Positions 26,985-35,649 of a DNA stretch of 64,000 nucleotides are shown here, piece by piece (positions within the stretch are counted from its first letter, which is position 1; each line of letters opens with the position of its first letter). Under the pieces are notes generated by a model, which was given only the letters and a program-made list of their open reading frames with translations, was not told the origin of the DNA and searched no databases. The stretch is from an uncultured Bacteroidales bacterium (GTDB lineage: Bacteria; Bacteroidota; Bacteroidia; Bacteroidales; UBA932), in contig CASFGK010000008.1 in the NCBI GenBank assembly GCA_949294195.1, forward strand, positions 124,001 through 188,000, in the 5' to 3' direction. The position numbers and the translations under genes are program-made.

Positions 26985-27440
26985 CTATCGGTGGTGCAGC
27001 TTGTGTATCTGCTGCCTTCTGAAGCGCTCCTCTCCGACATACAGTTTTGCCACTTTTTCTGTAGTAAGGACTTTTCTGAACTTGTCGGCACAGGATGCAT
27101 CCACTCTGTCCCTTTCCTTGATGGCATCCAGATATTCATCCAGAAGTGCCGGGATTTCCTTTGTCCTGTTTTCATCCACCGCTTTTTCCAGAGCCTTGTA
27201 TGTTTTCATTACGGCGAACTGGGCTTTTCCCCTTTCATCCCATGTCTGGTTATAGACAGGCCAGAAAGACTGGGCCTCTTCGGGAGTCAGGCCGATGGCG
27301 TTTGTGAGGAATGCGATTTTTTCACTCATGACGCGCTCGCGCCAGTCGGTCCTGTCTTCTTTCCGGTCCTGTGCATATAACGAAGTGCAGATGGTAACAA
27401 ATATTGCAGTACAGGTTATAACTCTGGAGAATTTATTCAT
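26985..27440 (-). CDS. Exported Spy/CpxP-like protein of an ECF sigma operon
   Basis: Periplasmic helical protein, 151 residues from the ATG at 27440 (MNKFSRVITCTAIFVTICTSLYAQ, signal peptide ending YAQ). The mature chain is charged and helical: 'MSEKIAFLTNAIGLTPEEAQSFWPVYNQTWDE' (in part) has the LTpeEa..FWPvYN pattern seen in Bacteroidota proteins next to ECF sigma genes, reminiscent of the LTxxQ repeat of Spy/CpxP. A role as envelope chaperone or stress sensor is inferred. It overlaps the anti-sigma gene by 8 bp. Confidence 0.75.
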   Translation of the reverse strand: MNKFSRVITCTAIFVTICTSLYAQDRKEDRTDWRERVMSEKIAFLTNAIGLTPEEAQSFWPVYNQTWDERGKAQFAVMKTYKALEKAVDENRTKEIPALLDEYLDAIKERDRVDASCADKFRKVLTTEKVAKLYVGEERFRRQQIHKLHHR

Positions 27441-27861
27441 AATCAAAATCGTTTAGCAGTTCTACAGGTGTTCCGGAACAGATCAGGTAGTCGATTATGT
27501 CCTCGTCAGAGAGACCGGTGTCGGCTATATATCCGTAACTGTCGGAATCATAAAGAATATCAGTGTCTTGAGGCATAAGTTCCGTGTAGAAGAACGAATC
27601 ATCGAGCATCAGTTCGTCCTGATGCATGTCCGACTTGTCCTGTATCAGGGCTATGCTTCCTGTGACGACAGCGGCAAGCATGGCTGCTGCTGTGGAGATT
27701 TGCAGAAGTCTGTATGACAGTGTTTTGTGAGTGCTGATACCTGTCCTGTAACCCGTATCGGCTGCCGATTCCATCACCTGCTGCTGCAGCTTGGCGAAGT
27801 AACCGTCAGGCACGTTGAAAGGCATTTGCTTCAGCCTTTTGTCTGATTCCGGAATTTCCAT
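27433..27861 (-). CDS. Membrane protein downstream of ECF sigma, likely anti-sigma factor
   Basis: 142 residues from the ATG at 27861; a TTG at 27888 would add nine. The cytosolic part begins with 'QMPFNVPDGYFAKLQQQVM', a motif (VPdGYF..L...v) common in Bacteroidota anti-sigma-like proteins. One transmembrane helix follows at about residues 53-73 (LLQISTAAAMLAAVVTGSIALI), then an acidic tail (DELMLDDSF, LPQDTDILYD, LSDEDIIDYLICSGTPVELL). Position between an ECF sigma and a Spy-like gene supports the role. No zinc-binding HxxxCxxC motif is present, so it is not a ZAS-type anti-sigma. Confidence 0.7.
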   Translation of the reverse strand: MEIPESDKRLKQMPFNVPDGYFAKLQQQVMESAADTGYRTGISTHKTLSYRLLQISTAAAMLAAVVTGSIALIQDKSDMHQDELMLDDSFFYTELMPQDTDILYDSDSYGYIADTGLSDEDIIDYLICSGTPVELLNDFDYE

Positions 27862-27904
27862 GGATTCATAAATTCGATAGTTAGACAAGATTGTGTGTCA
27901 AAGG

Positions 27905-28444
27905 TTAAAAATATTTTTCCAGTTCGGTCCTGATTTTATTGTATGCGTGGTGGTATGAGGCTTTCAGCGAGCCGGTGGAGATACCTGTTATCGCAGATAT
28001 TTCCTCATATTTCATTTCATCGAAGTATCGCATGTTGAATACGAGCTTCTGTTTTGTCGGCAGCTTCTGTATGGCCTTGTGGAGCTGTCTTTGGAGGGCG
28101 TCACCGTTGAAGGACGGGTCGGAATCTATCCGCCGTTCCATGTCTCCCCGGATATCTTCGAAAGAAACCATAGCCCTCAGTTTCCGCTTGCGGAGAAAAT
28201 TCAGAGCTTCATTGGTGGCTATGCGGTATATCCATGTGAAAAGCTGCGCATCCTCCCTGAAAGAAGGAAGCGCAGCCCATATTTTGGCAAATGTGTCCTG
28301 AAGAAGATCGTCTGTGTCGTCATGCGAGCACGTGAACCTGCGTATGTGCCAGTACAGCCGTTCACTGTATGCGGAGACGATTGCAGCGAACGCCTTTTCA
28401 TGTGCCCCGCTGCGGTACAGCCGCATGATCTCCCGGTCAGACAT
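27905..28444 (-). CDS. ECF RNA polymerase sigma factor (RpoE-like)
   Basis: Alternative sigma factor, 179 residues. Region 2 includes 'YSERLYWHIRRFTCSHDDTDDLLQDTFAKIW' (in part), with the DDllQdtf. pattern for core binding, followed by 'FTWIYRIATNEALNFLRKRK'. Region 4 (about 120-176) holds 'LPTKQKLVFNMRYFDEMKYEEISAI' and the HTH 'ITGISTGSLKASYHHAYNKI'. It starts 8 bp after the stop of the transketolase C-terminal gene, so read-through transcription from the transketolase genes is likely. Its anti-sigma is probably the next gene. Confidence 0.93.
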   Translation of the reverse strand: MSDREIMRLYRSGAHEKAFAAIVSAYSERLYWHIRRFTCSHDDTDDLLQDTFAKIWAALPSFREDAQLFTWIYRIATNEALNFLRKRKLRAMVSFEDIRGDMERRIDSDPSFNGDALQRQLHKAIQKLPTKQKLVFNMRYFDEMKYEEISAITGISTGSLKASYHHAYNKIRTELEKYF

Positions 28445-28452
28445 TGCGGGTA

Positions 28453-29406
28453 TTACTTCTTGCTGACAGCTTTTTTCGCTGCGGAGACTATATGTCCGGC
28501 ATCGAGGCCGTATGCCGCCATCAGTTCGGCAGGAGTCCCGCTCTGTCCGAACTTGTCATGGCCGTTTATGAACTCGATGCGGGTAGGGCATCCTTCGGCA
28601 AGGACTCCGGCTACCAGTTCTCCGAGACCGCCCGGCATGTTGTGCTCTTCGGCACATACTACAGCCCTGGTCTTGGCCGCGGATGCAATGATGGCCTCCT
28701 TGTCTATAGGCTTGATGGTGGCGATATCAATGACTTCAGCGGAAATGCCCTCGGCATCAAGCATCTCGGCGGCCTTGACAGCTTCCCATACCAGATGTCC
28801 GGTAGCGATGATGGTCACATCACGGCCTTCATTCATAAGGATTGCCTTGCCGATTTCGAACTTCTGGTTCCCGTCAGTGAAATTAGGCACGGCCGGACGT
28901 CCGAACCTGAGATATACCGGACCGTAATATTCCGCTGCTGCAATGGTCGCCGCCCTGGTCTGGTTGAAGTCGCACGGATTTATGACGACCATGCCAGGAA
29001 GTGCCCTCATCAGTGCGATGTCCTCCATTGTCTGGTGCGTCGCTCCGTCTTCCCCAAGAGTGATTCCGGCATGGGACGCGGCTATCTTGACATTGGTGAA
29101 CCCGTAGGCCACTTCCTGCCGGATCTGGTCATATACCCTGCCGGTAACGAACTCTGCGAAAGAGCCTGCAAAAACGGTTTTCCCGGTCAGCGCCATGCCG
29201 GCAGCCACGCCTATCATGTTCGCCTCGGCTATGCCGCACTGGAAAAACCTTTCCGGAAAGGCCTTGAAGAACTTGTCCATCTTGACAGAGCTGGCAAGGT
29301 CTGCCGCCAGAGCTACAATCCCGGGATTTTTCAGCGCAGCTTCATAAAGGCCCTCTCCGAATCCGCTGCGGGTGTCTTTCTTGCCTGTATCAGTATATTT
29401 TTTCAT
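28453..29406 (-). CDS. Transketolase, C-terminal subunit
   Basis: Second half of a split transketolase of the pentose phosphate pathway, 317 residues. It carries the pyrimidine-binding domain ('CGIAEANMIGVAAGMALTGKTVFAGSFAEF', in part, with the Glu that activates thiamine diphosphate) and the C-terminal domain ('VCAEEHNMPGGLGELVAGVL'). 'HAGITLGEDGATHQTMEDIALMRALPG' also fits. Together with the upstream N-terminal subunit it makes a complete enzyme. The alternative, a DXS-like or other two-subunit ThDP enzyme, is less likely. Confidence 0.92.
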   Translation of the reverse strand: MKKYTDTGKKDTRSGFGEGLYEAALKNPGIVALAADLASSVKMDKFFKAFPERFFQCGIAEANMIGVAAGMALTGKTVFAGSFAEFVTGRVYDQIRQEVAYGFTNVKIAASHAGITLGEDGATHQTMEDIALMRALPGMVVINPCDFNQTRAATIAAAEYYGPVYLRFGRPAVPNFTDGNQKFEIGKAILMNEGRDVTIIATGHLVWEAVKAAEMLDAEGISAEVIDIATIKPIDKEAIIASAAKTRAVVCAEEHNMPGGLGELVAGVLAEGCPTRIEFINGHDKFGQSGTPAELMAAYGLDAGHIVSAAKKAVSKK

Positions 29407-29430
29407 TTCTGTGTCCTTTTGATGGTTGGA

Positions 29431-30279
29431 TTAATAGTCCCCGAGGGTTTCTTCAAGCTGGGACAAAGCCTTTTCGGCAAGCTCGGCAGACGGGGCTTTG
29501 CCGTGCCATTCATTGGTCCCCGCCATGAAATCCACTCCGTGGCCCATGTCGCTGTGCATAAGGATCATGACAGGCTTTCCGTTGCCGGTGAGGCTTTTGG
29601 CCCTGTCAAATGTGGAAAGGATCGACTCGAAGTCATGTCCGTCGCAGGTGAGGACTTCCCACCCGAATACTTTCCATTTGGCGTCGAGGTCGCCGAGTCC
29701 GGCCACATTGTCCACATTTCCGTCAATCTGCTGCATGTTCCAGTCGGTGATGGCAATGAGGTTGTCGATTTTCTGGTGTGTACAGAACATTGCCGCTTCC
29801 CATATCTGGCCCTCTTCGCACTCTCCGTCTCCTACAAGGACGTATGTGAGACAACTGTCCCGGTCAAGCTTTTTCGAAAGCGCTACCCCGGCAGCCACGG
29901 ACAGTCCCTGTCCGAGGGAACCCGATGGCTGGAAAATGCCCGGAAGTCCTGTGTCAATGGACGGGTGGCCCTGGAGTCTGGTCCCGAATTTTCTGAAAGT
30001 TCCGAGTTCTTTCACAGGAAAGTAGCCTGCACGGGCAAGCAAAGAATAGTATACAGGCGAAAGGTGGCCTGCCGAGAGAATAAATACATCCTGTCCTTTC
30101 CCGCTGCGGGTCCATGTGGCAGGGTCATGCTTCATCACTCCTCCGAAATAAAGGGCAGTGAGAAAGTCAGCGCTGCTCATGGAGCCGCCCGGATGTCCGG
30201 ATTTGGCTCCGCTGACCATTCTGATGATGTCCCTTCTTACCTGAGAGGAGATTTTTTTCAGTTCTTCAATCGAGACCAT
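29431..30279 (-). CDS. Transketolase, N-terminal subunit
   Basis: First half of a split transketolase, 282 residues. It holds the thiamine diphosphate pyrophosphate-binding domain: 'SGAKSGHPGGSMSSADFLTALYF', a conserved His cluster ('LSAGHLSPVYYSLLA', 'RLQGHPS'), and the metal motif GDGECEEGQIWEA...DWNMQQIDG. It stops 24 bp before the C-terminal subunit. The two-gene form is found in many Bacteria and Archaea. Confidence 0.93.
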   Translation of the reverse strand: MVSIEELKKISSQVRRDIIRMVSGAKSGHPGGSMSSADFLTALYFGGVMKHDPATWTRSGKGQDVFILSAGHLSPVYYSLLARAGYFPVKELGTFRKFGTRLQGHPSIDTGLPGIFQPSGSLGQGLSVAAGVALSKKLDRDSCLTYVLVGDGECEEGQIWEAAMFCTHQKIDNLIAITDWNMQQIDGNVDNVAGLGDLDAKWKVFGWEVLTCDGHDFESILSTFDRAKSLTGNGKPVMILMHSDMGHGVDFMAGTNEWHGKAPSAELAEKALSQLEETLGDY

Positions 30280-30303
30280 TGCAAATTAGGAGTTATTTTC
30301 GCG

Positions 30304-30311
30304 CAAAAATA
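30304..30311 (-). promoter_or_regulatory. Possible -7 box of the transketolase genes
   Basis: TATTTTTG on the minus strand, 25 bp before the ATG at 30279. It is flanked by an inverted repeat, GTTATTTT / AAAATAAC, at 30292-30313. No -33 match. Confidence 0.38.
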
Positions 30312-30334
30312 ACATATTTTTAACGATATTCGCC

Positions 30335-30364
30335 GTTGTTCATTTGGAAAATTCTGTACTTTTG
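30335..30364 (+). promoter_or_regulatory. Possible promoter of the PUL sigma factor gene
   Basis: GTTG (30335-30338), an 18 bp spacer, then TACTTTTG (30357-30364), which matches TAnnTTTG. 39 bp upstream of the ATG at 30403. Confidence 0.42.
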
Positions 30365-30402
30365 GCCTCTGGATTCTAAAATTAATCTTGAAAAATCATA
30401 AA

Positions 30403-30984
30403 ATGCGAAAAGAAGAATACTGCAAGGATGACAGGTTCCCTGTAACTGACGAGCCTCTGTGGGATGCATTCAGGTCTACTGGAAGCCGCAGGGTATTCAG
30501 GGAACTTTTCATGTCATGGTATTCGGACCTGAGCCGCTATGCGGCGTACTATCTTCATGACATGTCTGATGCGGAGGAAGTGGTGCTGGACTTTTTCATG
30601 CATCTGTGGCTGCACCGGACAACGGTAAACATTTCATCCACTTTCAAGGGTTATGCCCTGATGTCGGTAAGGAACCGGTGCATATCCAGATTGAGGGGGG
30701 GGAATATGGCGCTTGTGGGTGTGGAGAACATTGATCCCCTGTCATGCCTTTACGTACAGGACGAGCTGAGTGTCGAGGATGCCTCAAGGATAGTCTGGGA
30801 AGCCGTGGCGTCATTGCCGCAGAAAAGCCGGGAGGTTTTCGAGAAGCGCAATGAAGGTATGTCCAATGCAGAGATCGCCGCAAGCATGAACCTTTCCGTC
30901 AAAACGGTCGAAGGACATATTACAAGATCCCTGAAGACTATCAGAGTCGCCTTGAAAAAATATTTCTTCCTGTTCCTGTTCTGA
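30403..30984 (+). CDS. ECF sigma-70 factor of the polysaccharide utilisation locus
   Basis: Alternative sigma factor of the Bacteroidota PUL type, 193 residues from the ATG at 30403; a TTG at 30388 is in frame but lies near the promoter. Region 2 shows 'SRYAAYYLHDMSDAEEVVLDFFMHLWLHR' (in part) and region 4 'LPQKSREVFEKRNEGMSNAEIAASMNLSVKTVEGHITRSL' (in part), with a clear helix-turn-helix. It pairs with the FecR gene 52 bp downstream and should drive the SusC/SusD operon when the substrate is sensed. It is unrelated in strand and operon to the other ECF gene at 27905-28444. Confidence 0.92.
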   Translation: MRKEEYCKDDRFPVTDEPLWDAFRSTGSRRVFRELFMSWYSDLSRYAAYYLHDMSDAEEVVLDFFMHLWLHRTTVNISSTFKGYALMSVRNRCISRLRGGNMALVGVENIDPLSCLYVQDELSVEDASRIVWEAVASLPQKSREVFEKRNEGMSNAEIAASMNLSVKTVEGHITRSLKTIRVALKKYFFLFLF

Positions 30985-31036
30985 AAAAATCAAAAAAAAT
31001 CAAGGGATGCAGCCGGAAACAGCGTCTTATAGGTAG

Positions 31037-32041
31037 ATGAACCTACAGGATGCGAATGTCATGACAGATCTTATAATAAAATCCCTGAAAGGGACTCTTT
31101 CTACCGAAGAACAGGAAATCTTTGACGTATGGCTCGGCCGGCCTGGCAACAGGGACTTGTACCGCAAGGTTGAGACAGTGTGGAATGATGCCAGAAGCAG
31201 GGCTTTTGCATCCGTTCCAGACGACAGGGCTGCATGGAAGAAGATATCGGCGCTTATGGACGGAAAAGCGAAACGGGTCCGCCGGATCATTGCGGCTGCG
31301 GCTGCCTGCATCGCCGCTTTCCTGTTTACCGGGTTTGCAGGATATTTCATTTCCGATCTGAAGCACGGAGCAAAGGTTTCAGAAGCCTCATTCAGCAACG
31401 TATCGGGGAAAACCGTGGTCAGACTCCTTGACGGAACGACAGTCTGGCTGCGCAGCGGTTCGGAAGTAAGCTATGCCAGGAATTTCGGACTCAGGAGCCG
31501 TACTGTCAACATGTCGGGAGAGGTGTTTTTCGATGTAGCGAAGGATCCGTCCAAACCATTCAGAATCAATATTTCAGGTCTTGGGATAGAAGTCCTCGGG
31601 ACTTCTTTTGACGTAAAGGACTGTGCAGACAAGGTGGTGGTGAGCCTGGTGGAAGGAACTGTCAAGCTGATACCGGACTGCTGGAGTGATGAAAACTTTT
31701 CGGATACCGGTGACGGCATCCGGATAATCACATCGGGAGAAACGGCATATTACAGGAAAAGCGACAGTTCTATTTCAGTAGATTGCGGAAATGCGGAAGA
31801 CCGGTCCCTGTGGGCCAGGGACAGGATCGTGTTCTTTAACGATGACATAGTATCCGTATGCAGGCGTCTGTCGGTGTGGTACGATGTGAAAATAACTGTT
31901 CCTGAAGACATAGACAGAAAGGCAAGGCTGTCATTCACAGTGACGGACGAACCTTTGGATGTGATACTTTTCCTTATCCGCAAGGCCAGTCCGGATATCA
32001 ACTACAGATATCTGGAGGACGGGTCCGTGCAGATATATTGA
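31037..32041 (+). CDS. FecR-family anti-sigma factor
   Basis: Inner-membrane regulator, 334 residues, that holds the PUL sigma factor until the SusC receptor signals. The cytosolic N-terminus (1-75) binds sigma. A transmembrane helix lies at about 78-102 (AAAAACIAAFLFTGFAGYFI). The FecR domain follows ('VVRLLDGTTVWLRSGSEVSY', 'VNMSGEVFFDVAKDPSKPF', 'VLGTSFDVKDC'), then a C-terminal DUF4974-type domain ('LSFTVTDEPLDVILFLIRKA'). The start at 31037 is in a weak context; the ATG at 31061 is possible. Confidence 0.93.
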   Translation: MNLQDANVMTDLIIKSLKGTLSTEEQEIFDVWLGRPGNRDLYRKVETVWNDARSRAFASVPDDRAAWKKISALMDGKAKRVRRIIAAAAACIAAFLFTGFAGYFISDLKHGAKVSEASFSNVSGKTVVRLLDGTTVWLRSGSEVSYARNFGLRSRTVNMSGEVFFDVAKDPSKPFRINISGLGIEVLGTSFDVKDCADKVVVSLVEGTVKLIPDCWSDENFSDTGDGIRIITSGETAYYRKSDSSISVDCGNAEDRSLWARDRIVFFNDDIVSVCRRLSVWYDVKITVPEDIDRKARLSFTVTDEPLDVILFLIRKASPDINYRYLEDGSVQIY

Positions 32042-32100
32042 CATAAACCCTGGTTTCAGGTGTACAGACACTAAATTACTAACCAATTAAACCCAATCAG

Positions 32101-35100
32101 ATGCGTTTACGATCATTTGTTTCCGCAGTACTGCTTTCAATCGGCAGTCTGTTGGCGTGGGGGCAGACTGAAAACGACAGGTTGACTGTAAGTTTCAGGG
32201 AAATCCCTCTAAGTGAAGCGATATCTGCTGTGGAATCAGTCAGCAGATATACTTTCCTGTATGATGCAGCCGGACTTGACCTTTCCGTGAAGGTCTCTCT
32301 GTCCGCTGATGACATGCCTTTGCGGGATGCATTGGACAAGATGCTTTCCCCTGTTTCTGTCGGCTATGAGATTAACGGACGGCAGATTGCACTATACCCT
32401 ACGGGTTATGATGCCGACGCTGCCGGTTATAGGGTGATTACGGGAGTCGTGTTGGATGTCAACAGCCAGCCTATACCTGGAGTCGCTGTATTTTCCGGCA
32501 AGGACGGGCATGGCGTCTCTGTCGGAGTTGACGGCAGGTTCTCCATAAGGCTTTCACCTGATGAACATGTTCTTACATTCTCATGTCTGGGCTATGTCGA
32601 CAAGACAGTCCAGGTTTCCGGCAGGAAGGACAACCTGACAGTGTATCTTTCAGAAGACGCCATCAGCCTGGATGCCACCGTCGTAGTCGGATACGGTACA
32701 CAGAAGAAGGTCAACCTTACCGGAGCCGTATCTACTATTGAATCGGAAAGTATTCAGGACAGGACTGCTACATCTTTGGCGCATATGCTTCAAGGAACGA
32801 TACCGGGGCTTAATGTTACTACTTCTTCCGGTTATCCTGGAAGTTCTGCATCTATAAATATACGAGGAATCAACTCGATTAACGGAGGTTCTCCACTTGT
32901 GCTTATTGACGGAGTAGAGGGCGACCTCAATATTGTGAATCCGAGTGATGTGGAATCAATATCAGTCGTAAAGGATGCATCATCGTCTGCGATTTACGGA
33001 GCCAGAGCGTCTTTCGGAGTAGTAATGGTTACTACCAAGCAGGGAAGCAGAGAGGATGGAAAGCCTAAAGTACGATACAGTGGAAAGTTCGGTTGGGGCT
33101 CTCCTACCACTTCGACGGATTTCGAGACGAGAGGATATTATTCGGTATATCTGAATGACATGTTCTGGAAAGCATATTCCGGAGTAAACTATACCAGATA
33201 TACGGAAGAGGATATGAACCAGTTGTGGATCAGACGAAACGACAAGGTGGAAAATCCGGAAAGGCCATGGGTGGTGATAGACCAGAGGGACGGACGAGAC
33301 ACCTATGTATATTATGCCAACACGGACTGGTACCATCATCTGTACCGCGATACGCATCCTACCATGTCCCACAACATTTCAGTGAACGGAGGAAGCAAAC
33401 GTGTGAAATATTACCTTTCAGGAGGATACAACAGGGAAACGGGAATGTTCCGTGAGAATACGGACATATTCAGGAAAATCAACTTCAGGTCCAGGATTTC
33501 CGTTGACATAAACGACTGGATCAATTTGAGCAACAACACCAGTTTCTACCATTCTTCCTACAGCTATCCTGGAGTATCGGGAGTGAACTCTTCATTCAGC
33601 TACATGACCGTGCATGCTCTGGCAAGCTACCCTACCAGGAACCCTGACGGATCAAGTATCTATCAGACTTCATTCAGCAATTCCAGAGTTATGGACGGAT
33701 TCATGACAGTACTGGACAATGGTATGAACAAGAATACGGACATCCAGGACAACCTGTCTACTACTACCGAGCTTACGCTCAGACCGTTGAAGAAACTGGA
33801 AATCAAAGGGAACTTCACGTATATGTTCAATACCGTCAGGTATACGAACCGCAGTGTGAATACTACCTATTCGAAATATCCGGGAGTAATCGAGACTCTG
33901 AATACCGGAATGTTCGAGAACAACCTTGTCGAGACATCCAATGTCCATCAGTACCTGCAGACCAACCTGTTCGCTACATATGAAGATACCTGGGCCGGCA
34001 AGCACAATTTCAAGGCAATGGCCGGATTCAACTGGGAGACAAAATATCTCAAGGACGTGACGGCAAGGGGATACAATCTTCTGTCAGACACCCTCAATGA
34101 CCTCAATCTCGTAGGTCAGGGAGAGGACGGGGAAAAGAGGATGGAAGTAAGCGGCGGACAGAACGAATACGCCATCGCAGGTTTCTTCGGACGTATCAAC
34201 TATGACTATGCCGGAAAATACCTGTTCGAGGTGAGCGGACGTTATGACGGAACATCCAGATTCGCTGCCGGCAGCCGCTGGGGATTCTTCCCTTCCGTAT
34301 CAGGCGCATGGCGCATCTCAGAAGAAAAATTCTTCGATCCTGTCAAGGACTGGTTCAACAACCTGAAGGTCAGATACTCTTTCGGACAGCTCGGTAACCA
34401 GCAGGCAGGCTACTACGACTATATCAGGACTATTTCCATAGGCACTTCAAGCTATCTGTTCGGAGGTACCAAGCCGACAGTGGCGACTATTTCAGCTCCT
34501 GTCGCAGAAGACCTTACATGGGAAGTGGCACAGCATCAGAACCTCGGAGTGGATATGTCGTTCCTGGGCAACAGGCTCGGTTTTACAGGAGAGTTCTATA
34601 TCCGCGACACCAAGAATATGCTTACGGCCGGTATTGCCCTACCTTCAGTATACGGAGCGTCTGCACCGAAGATGAACAGCGCCGACCTCAGGACCAAGGG
34701 ATATGAGCTGACCGTATCATGGAAGGATATGTTCGTGCTTCTTGGAAAGCCATTCTCATACAACGCATCGGTAATCTTCAGTGACTATATAAGCGAAATC
34801 ACCAAGTTTGACAATCCGGAGAAGTCATTCGCCAAAAATTACTATGAAGGCATGAGATGGGGAGAAATCTGGGGCTATCGCATAGACGGTTATTTTGCTT
34901 CTGACGAAGAGGCTGCAAACTGGCCTGTAGACCAGAGCACAGTTAACTCTATCATTAACGGATCGGCAGGTGCCGAGCAGGGACTCAGGGCCGGAGACCT
35001 GAAATACAGGGATCTTGACGGAGACGGAAAGATATCTATCGGCAAAGACACTGCAGATGATCCTGGCGACAGGGAAGTAATCGGTAACTCGCAGCCAAGA

Positions 35101-35607
35101 TACAACTACGGTATCAATCTCGGCTTCCAGTGGAGCGGCATTGATTTTTCTATTTTCTTCCAGGGTGTGGGACACAGGGACTGGTATCCGGATGCCGATT
35201 CCCGTCTTTTCTGGGGTCCTTATTCAAGGCCTTATGCTTCTCTGATTCCGAAGGATTTCCATAAGGATATATGGAGCGAAGAGAATCCGGATGCATATTT
35301 CCCTCGTCCGAGAGGATATGTTGCCCTTTCAAGTGGCCGTGAACTCGGAACTGTCAATGACAGGTATCTCCAGAATGCAGGCTACTGCAGGCTCAAAAGC
35401 GTGACAGTAGGCTATACTCTTCCGAGGAAGTGGACAAGAAAAGCGAAAATCGACGAAGTCCGTTTCTACTTCAGCGGTGAAAATCTTGCCACATGGCACG
35501 GCATTCATTCCGATTATATCGATCCGGAGATGGCGATTGCCGGCTCTTCACAGAGGATTTATCCTTGGCAGAAGACTTTCATGTTCGGAGTGGACATTAC
35601 TTTCTGA
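32101..35607 (+). CDS. SusC/RagA-family TonB-dependent outer membrane transporter with N-terminal signalling domain
   Basis: Glycan importer of the outer membrane, 1168 residues. The signal peptide is MRLRSFVSAVLLSIGSLLAWGQ. Residues 25-100 are an STN domain, the part that touches FecR, which explains the sigma/anti-sigma pair upstream. Residues about 112-195 are a carboxypeptidase-regulatory-like beta domain ('GVVLDVNSQPIPGVAVFSGK'). The TonB plug begins with VVVGYGTQKKVNLTGAVSTI, and the barrel runs to the C-terminal FMFGVDITF. It binds oligosaccharides with its SusD partner encoded 42 bp downstream. Confidence 0.96.
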   Translation: MRLRSFVSAVLLSIGSLLAWGQTENDRLTVSFREIPLSEAISAVESVSRYTFLYDAAGLDLSVKVSLSADDMPLRDALDKMLSPVSVGYEINGRQIALYPTGYDADAAGYRVITGVVLDVNSQPIPGVAVFSGKDGHGVSVGVDGRFSIRLSPDEHVLTFSCLGYVDKTVQVSGRKDNLTVYLSEDAISLDATVVVGYGTQKKVNLTGAVSTIESESIQDRTATSLAHMLQGTIPGLNVTTSSGYPGSSASINIRGINSINGGSPLVLIDGVEGDLNIVNPSDVESISVVKDASSSAIYGARASFGVVMVTTKQGSREDGKPKVRYSGKFGWGSPTTSTDFETRGYYSVYLNDMFWKAYSGVNYTRYTEEDMNQLWIRRNDKVENPERPWVVIDQRDGRDTYVYYANTDWYHHLYRDTHPTMSHNISVNGGSKRVKYYLSGGYNRETGMFRENTDIFRKINFRSRISVDINDWINLSNNTSFYHSSYSYPGVSGVNSSFSYMTVHALASYPTRNPDGSSIYQTSFSNSRVMDGFMTVLDNGMNKNTDIQDNLSTTTELTLRPLKKLEIKGNFTYMFNTVRYTNRSVNTTYSKYPGVIETLNTGMFENNLVETSNVHQYLQTNLFATYEDTWAGKHNFKAMAGFNWETKYLKDVTARGYNLLSDTLNDLNLVGQGEDGEKRMEVSGGQNEYAIAGFFGRINYDYAGKYLFEVSGRYDGTSRFAAGSRWGFFPSVSGAWRISEEKFFDPVKDWFNNLKVRYSFGQLGNQQAGYYDYIRTISIGTSSYLFGGTKPTVATISAPVAEDLTWEVAQHQNLGVDMSFLGNRLGFTGEFYIRDTKNMLTAGIALPSVYGASAPKMNSADLRTKGYELTVSWKDMFVLLGKPFSYNASVIFSDYISEITKFDNPEKSFAKNYYEGMRWGEIWGYRIDGYFASDEEAANWPVDQSTVNSIINGSAGAEQGLRAGDLKYRDLDGDGKISIGKDTADDPGDREVIGNSQPRYNYGINLGFQWSGIDFSIFFQGVGHRDWYPDADSRLFWGPYSRPYASLIPKDFHKDIWSEENPDAYFPRPRGYVALSSGRELGTVNDRYLQNAGYCRLKSVTVGYTLPRKWTRKAKIDEVRFYFSGENLATWHGIHSDYIDPEMAIAGSSQRIYPWQKTFMFGVDITF

Positions 35608-35649
35608 CATGCAGGTTCAGTTTAGTTAAACAGTCATAAGAATACGAGA

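Noticed and set aside
28444..30312. 622-codon open frame opposite the transketolase genes
   Set aside because: Spans two clear genes and their gap on the other strand; no family features.
32101..35607. Possible phage or siderophore receptor instead of SusC
   Set aside because: The STN domain alone could suggest a siderophore receptor, but the length, carboxypeptidase-like domain and adjacent SusD fix it as SusC type.
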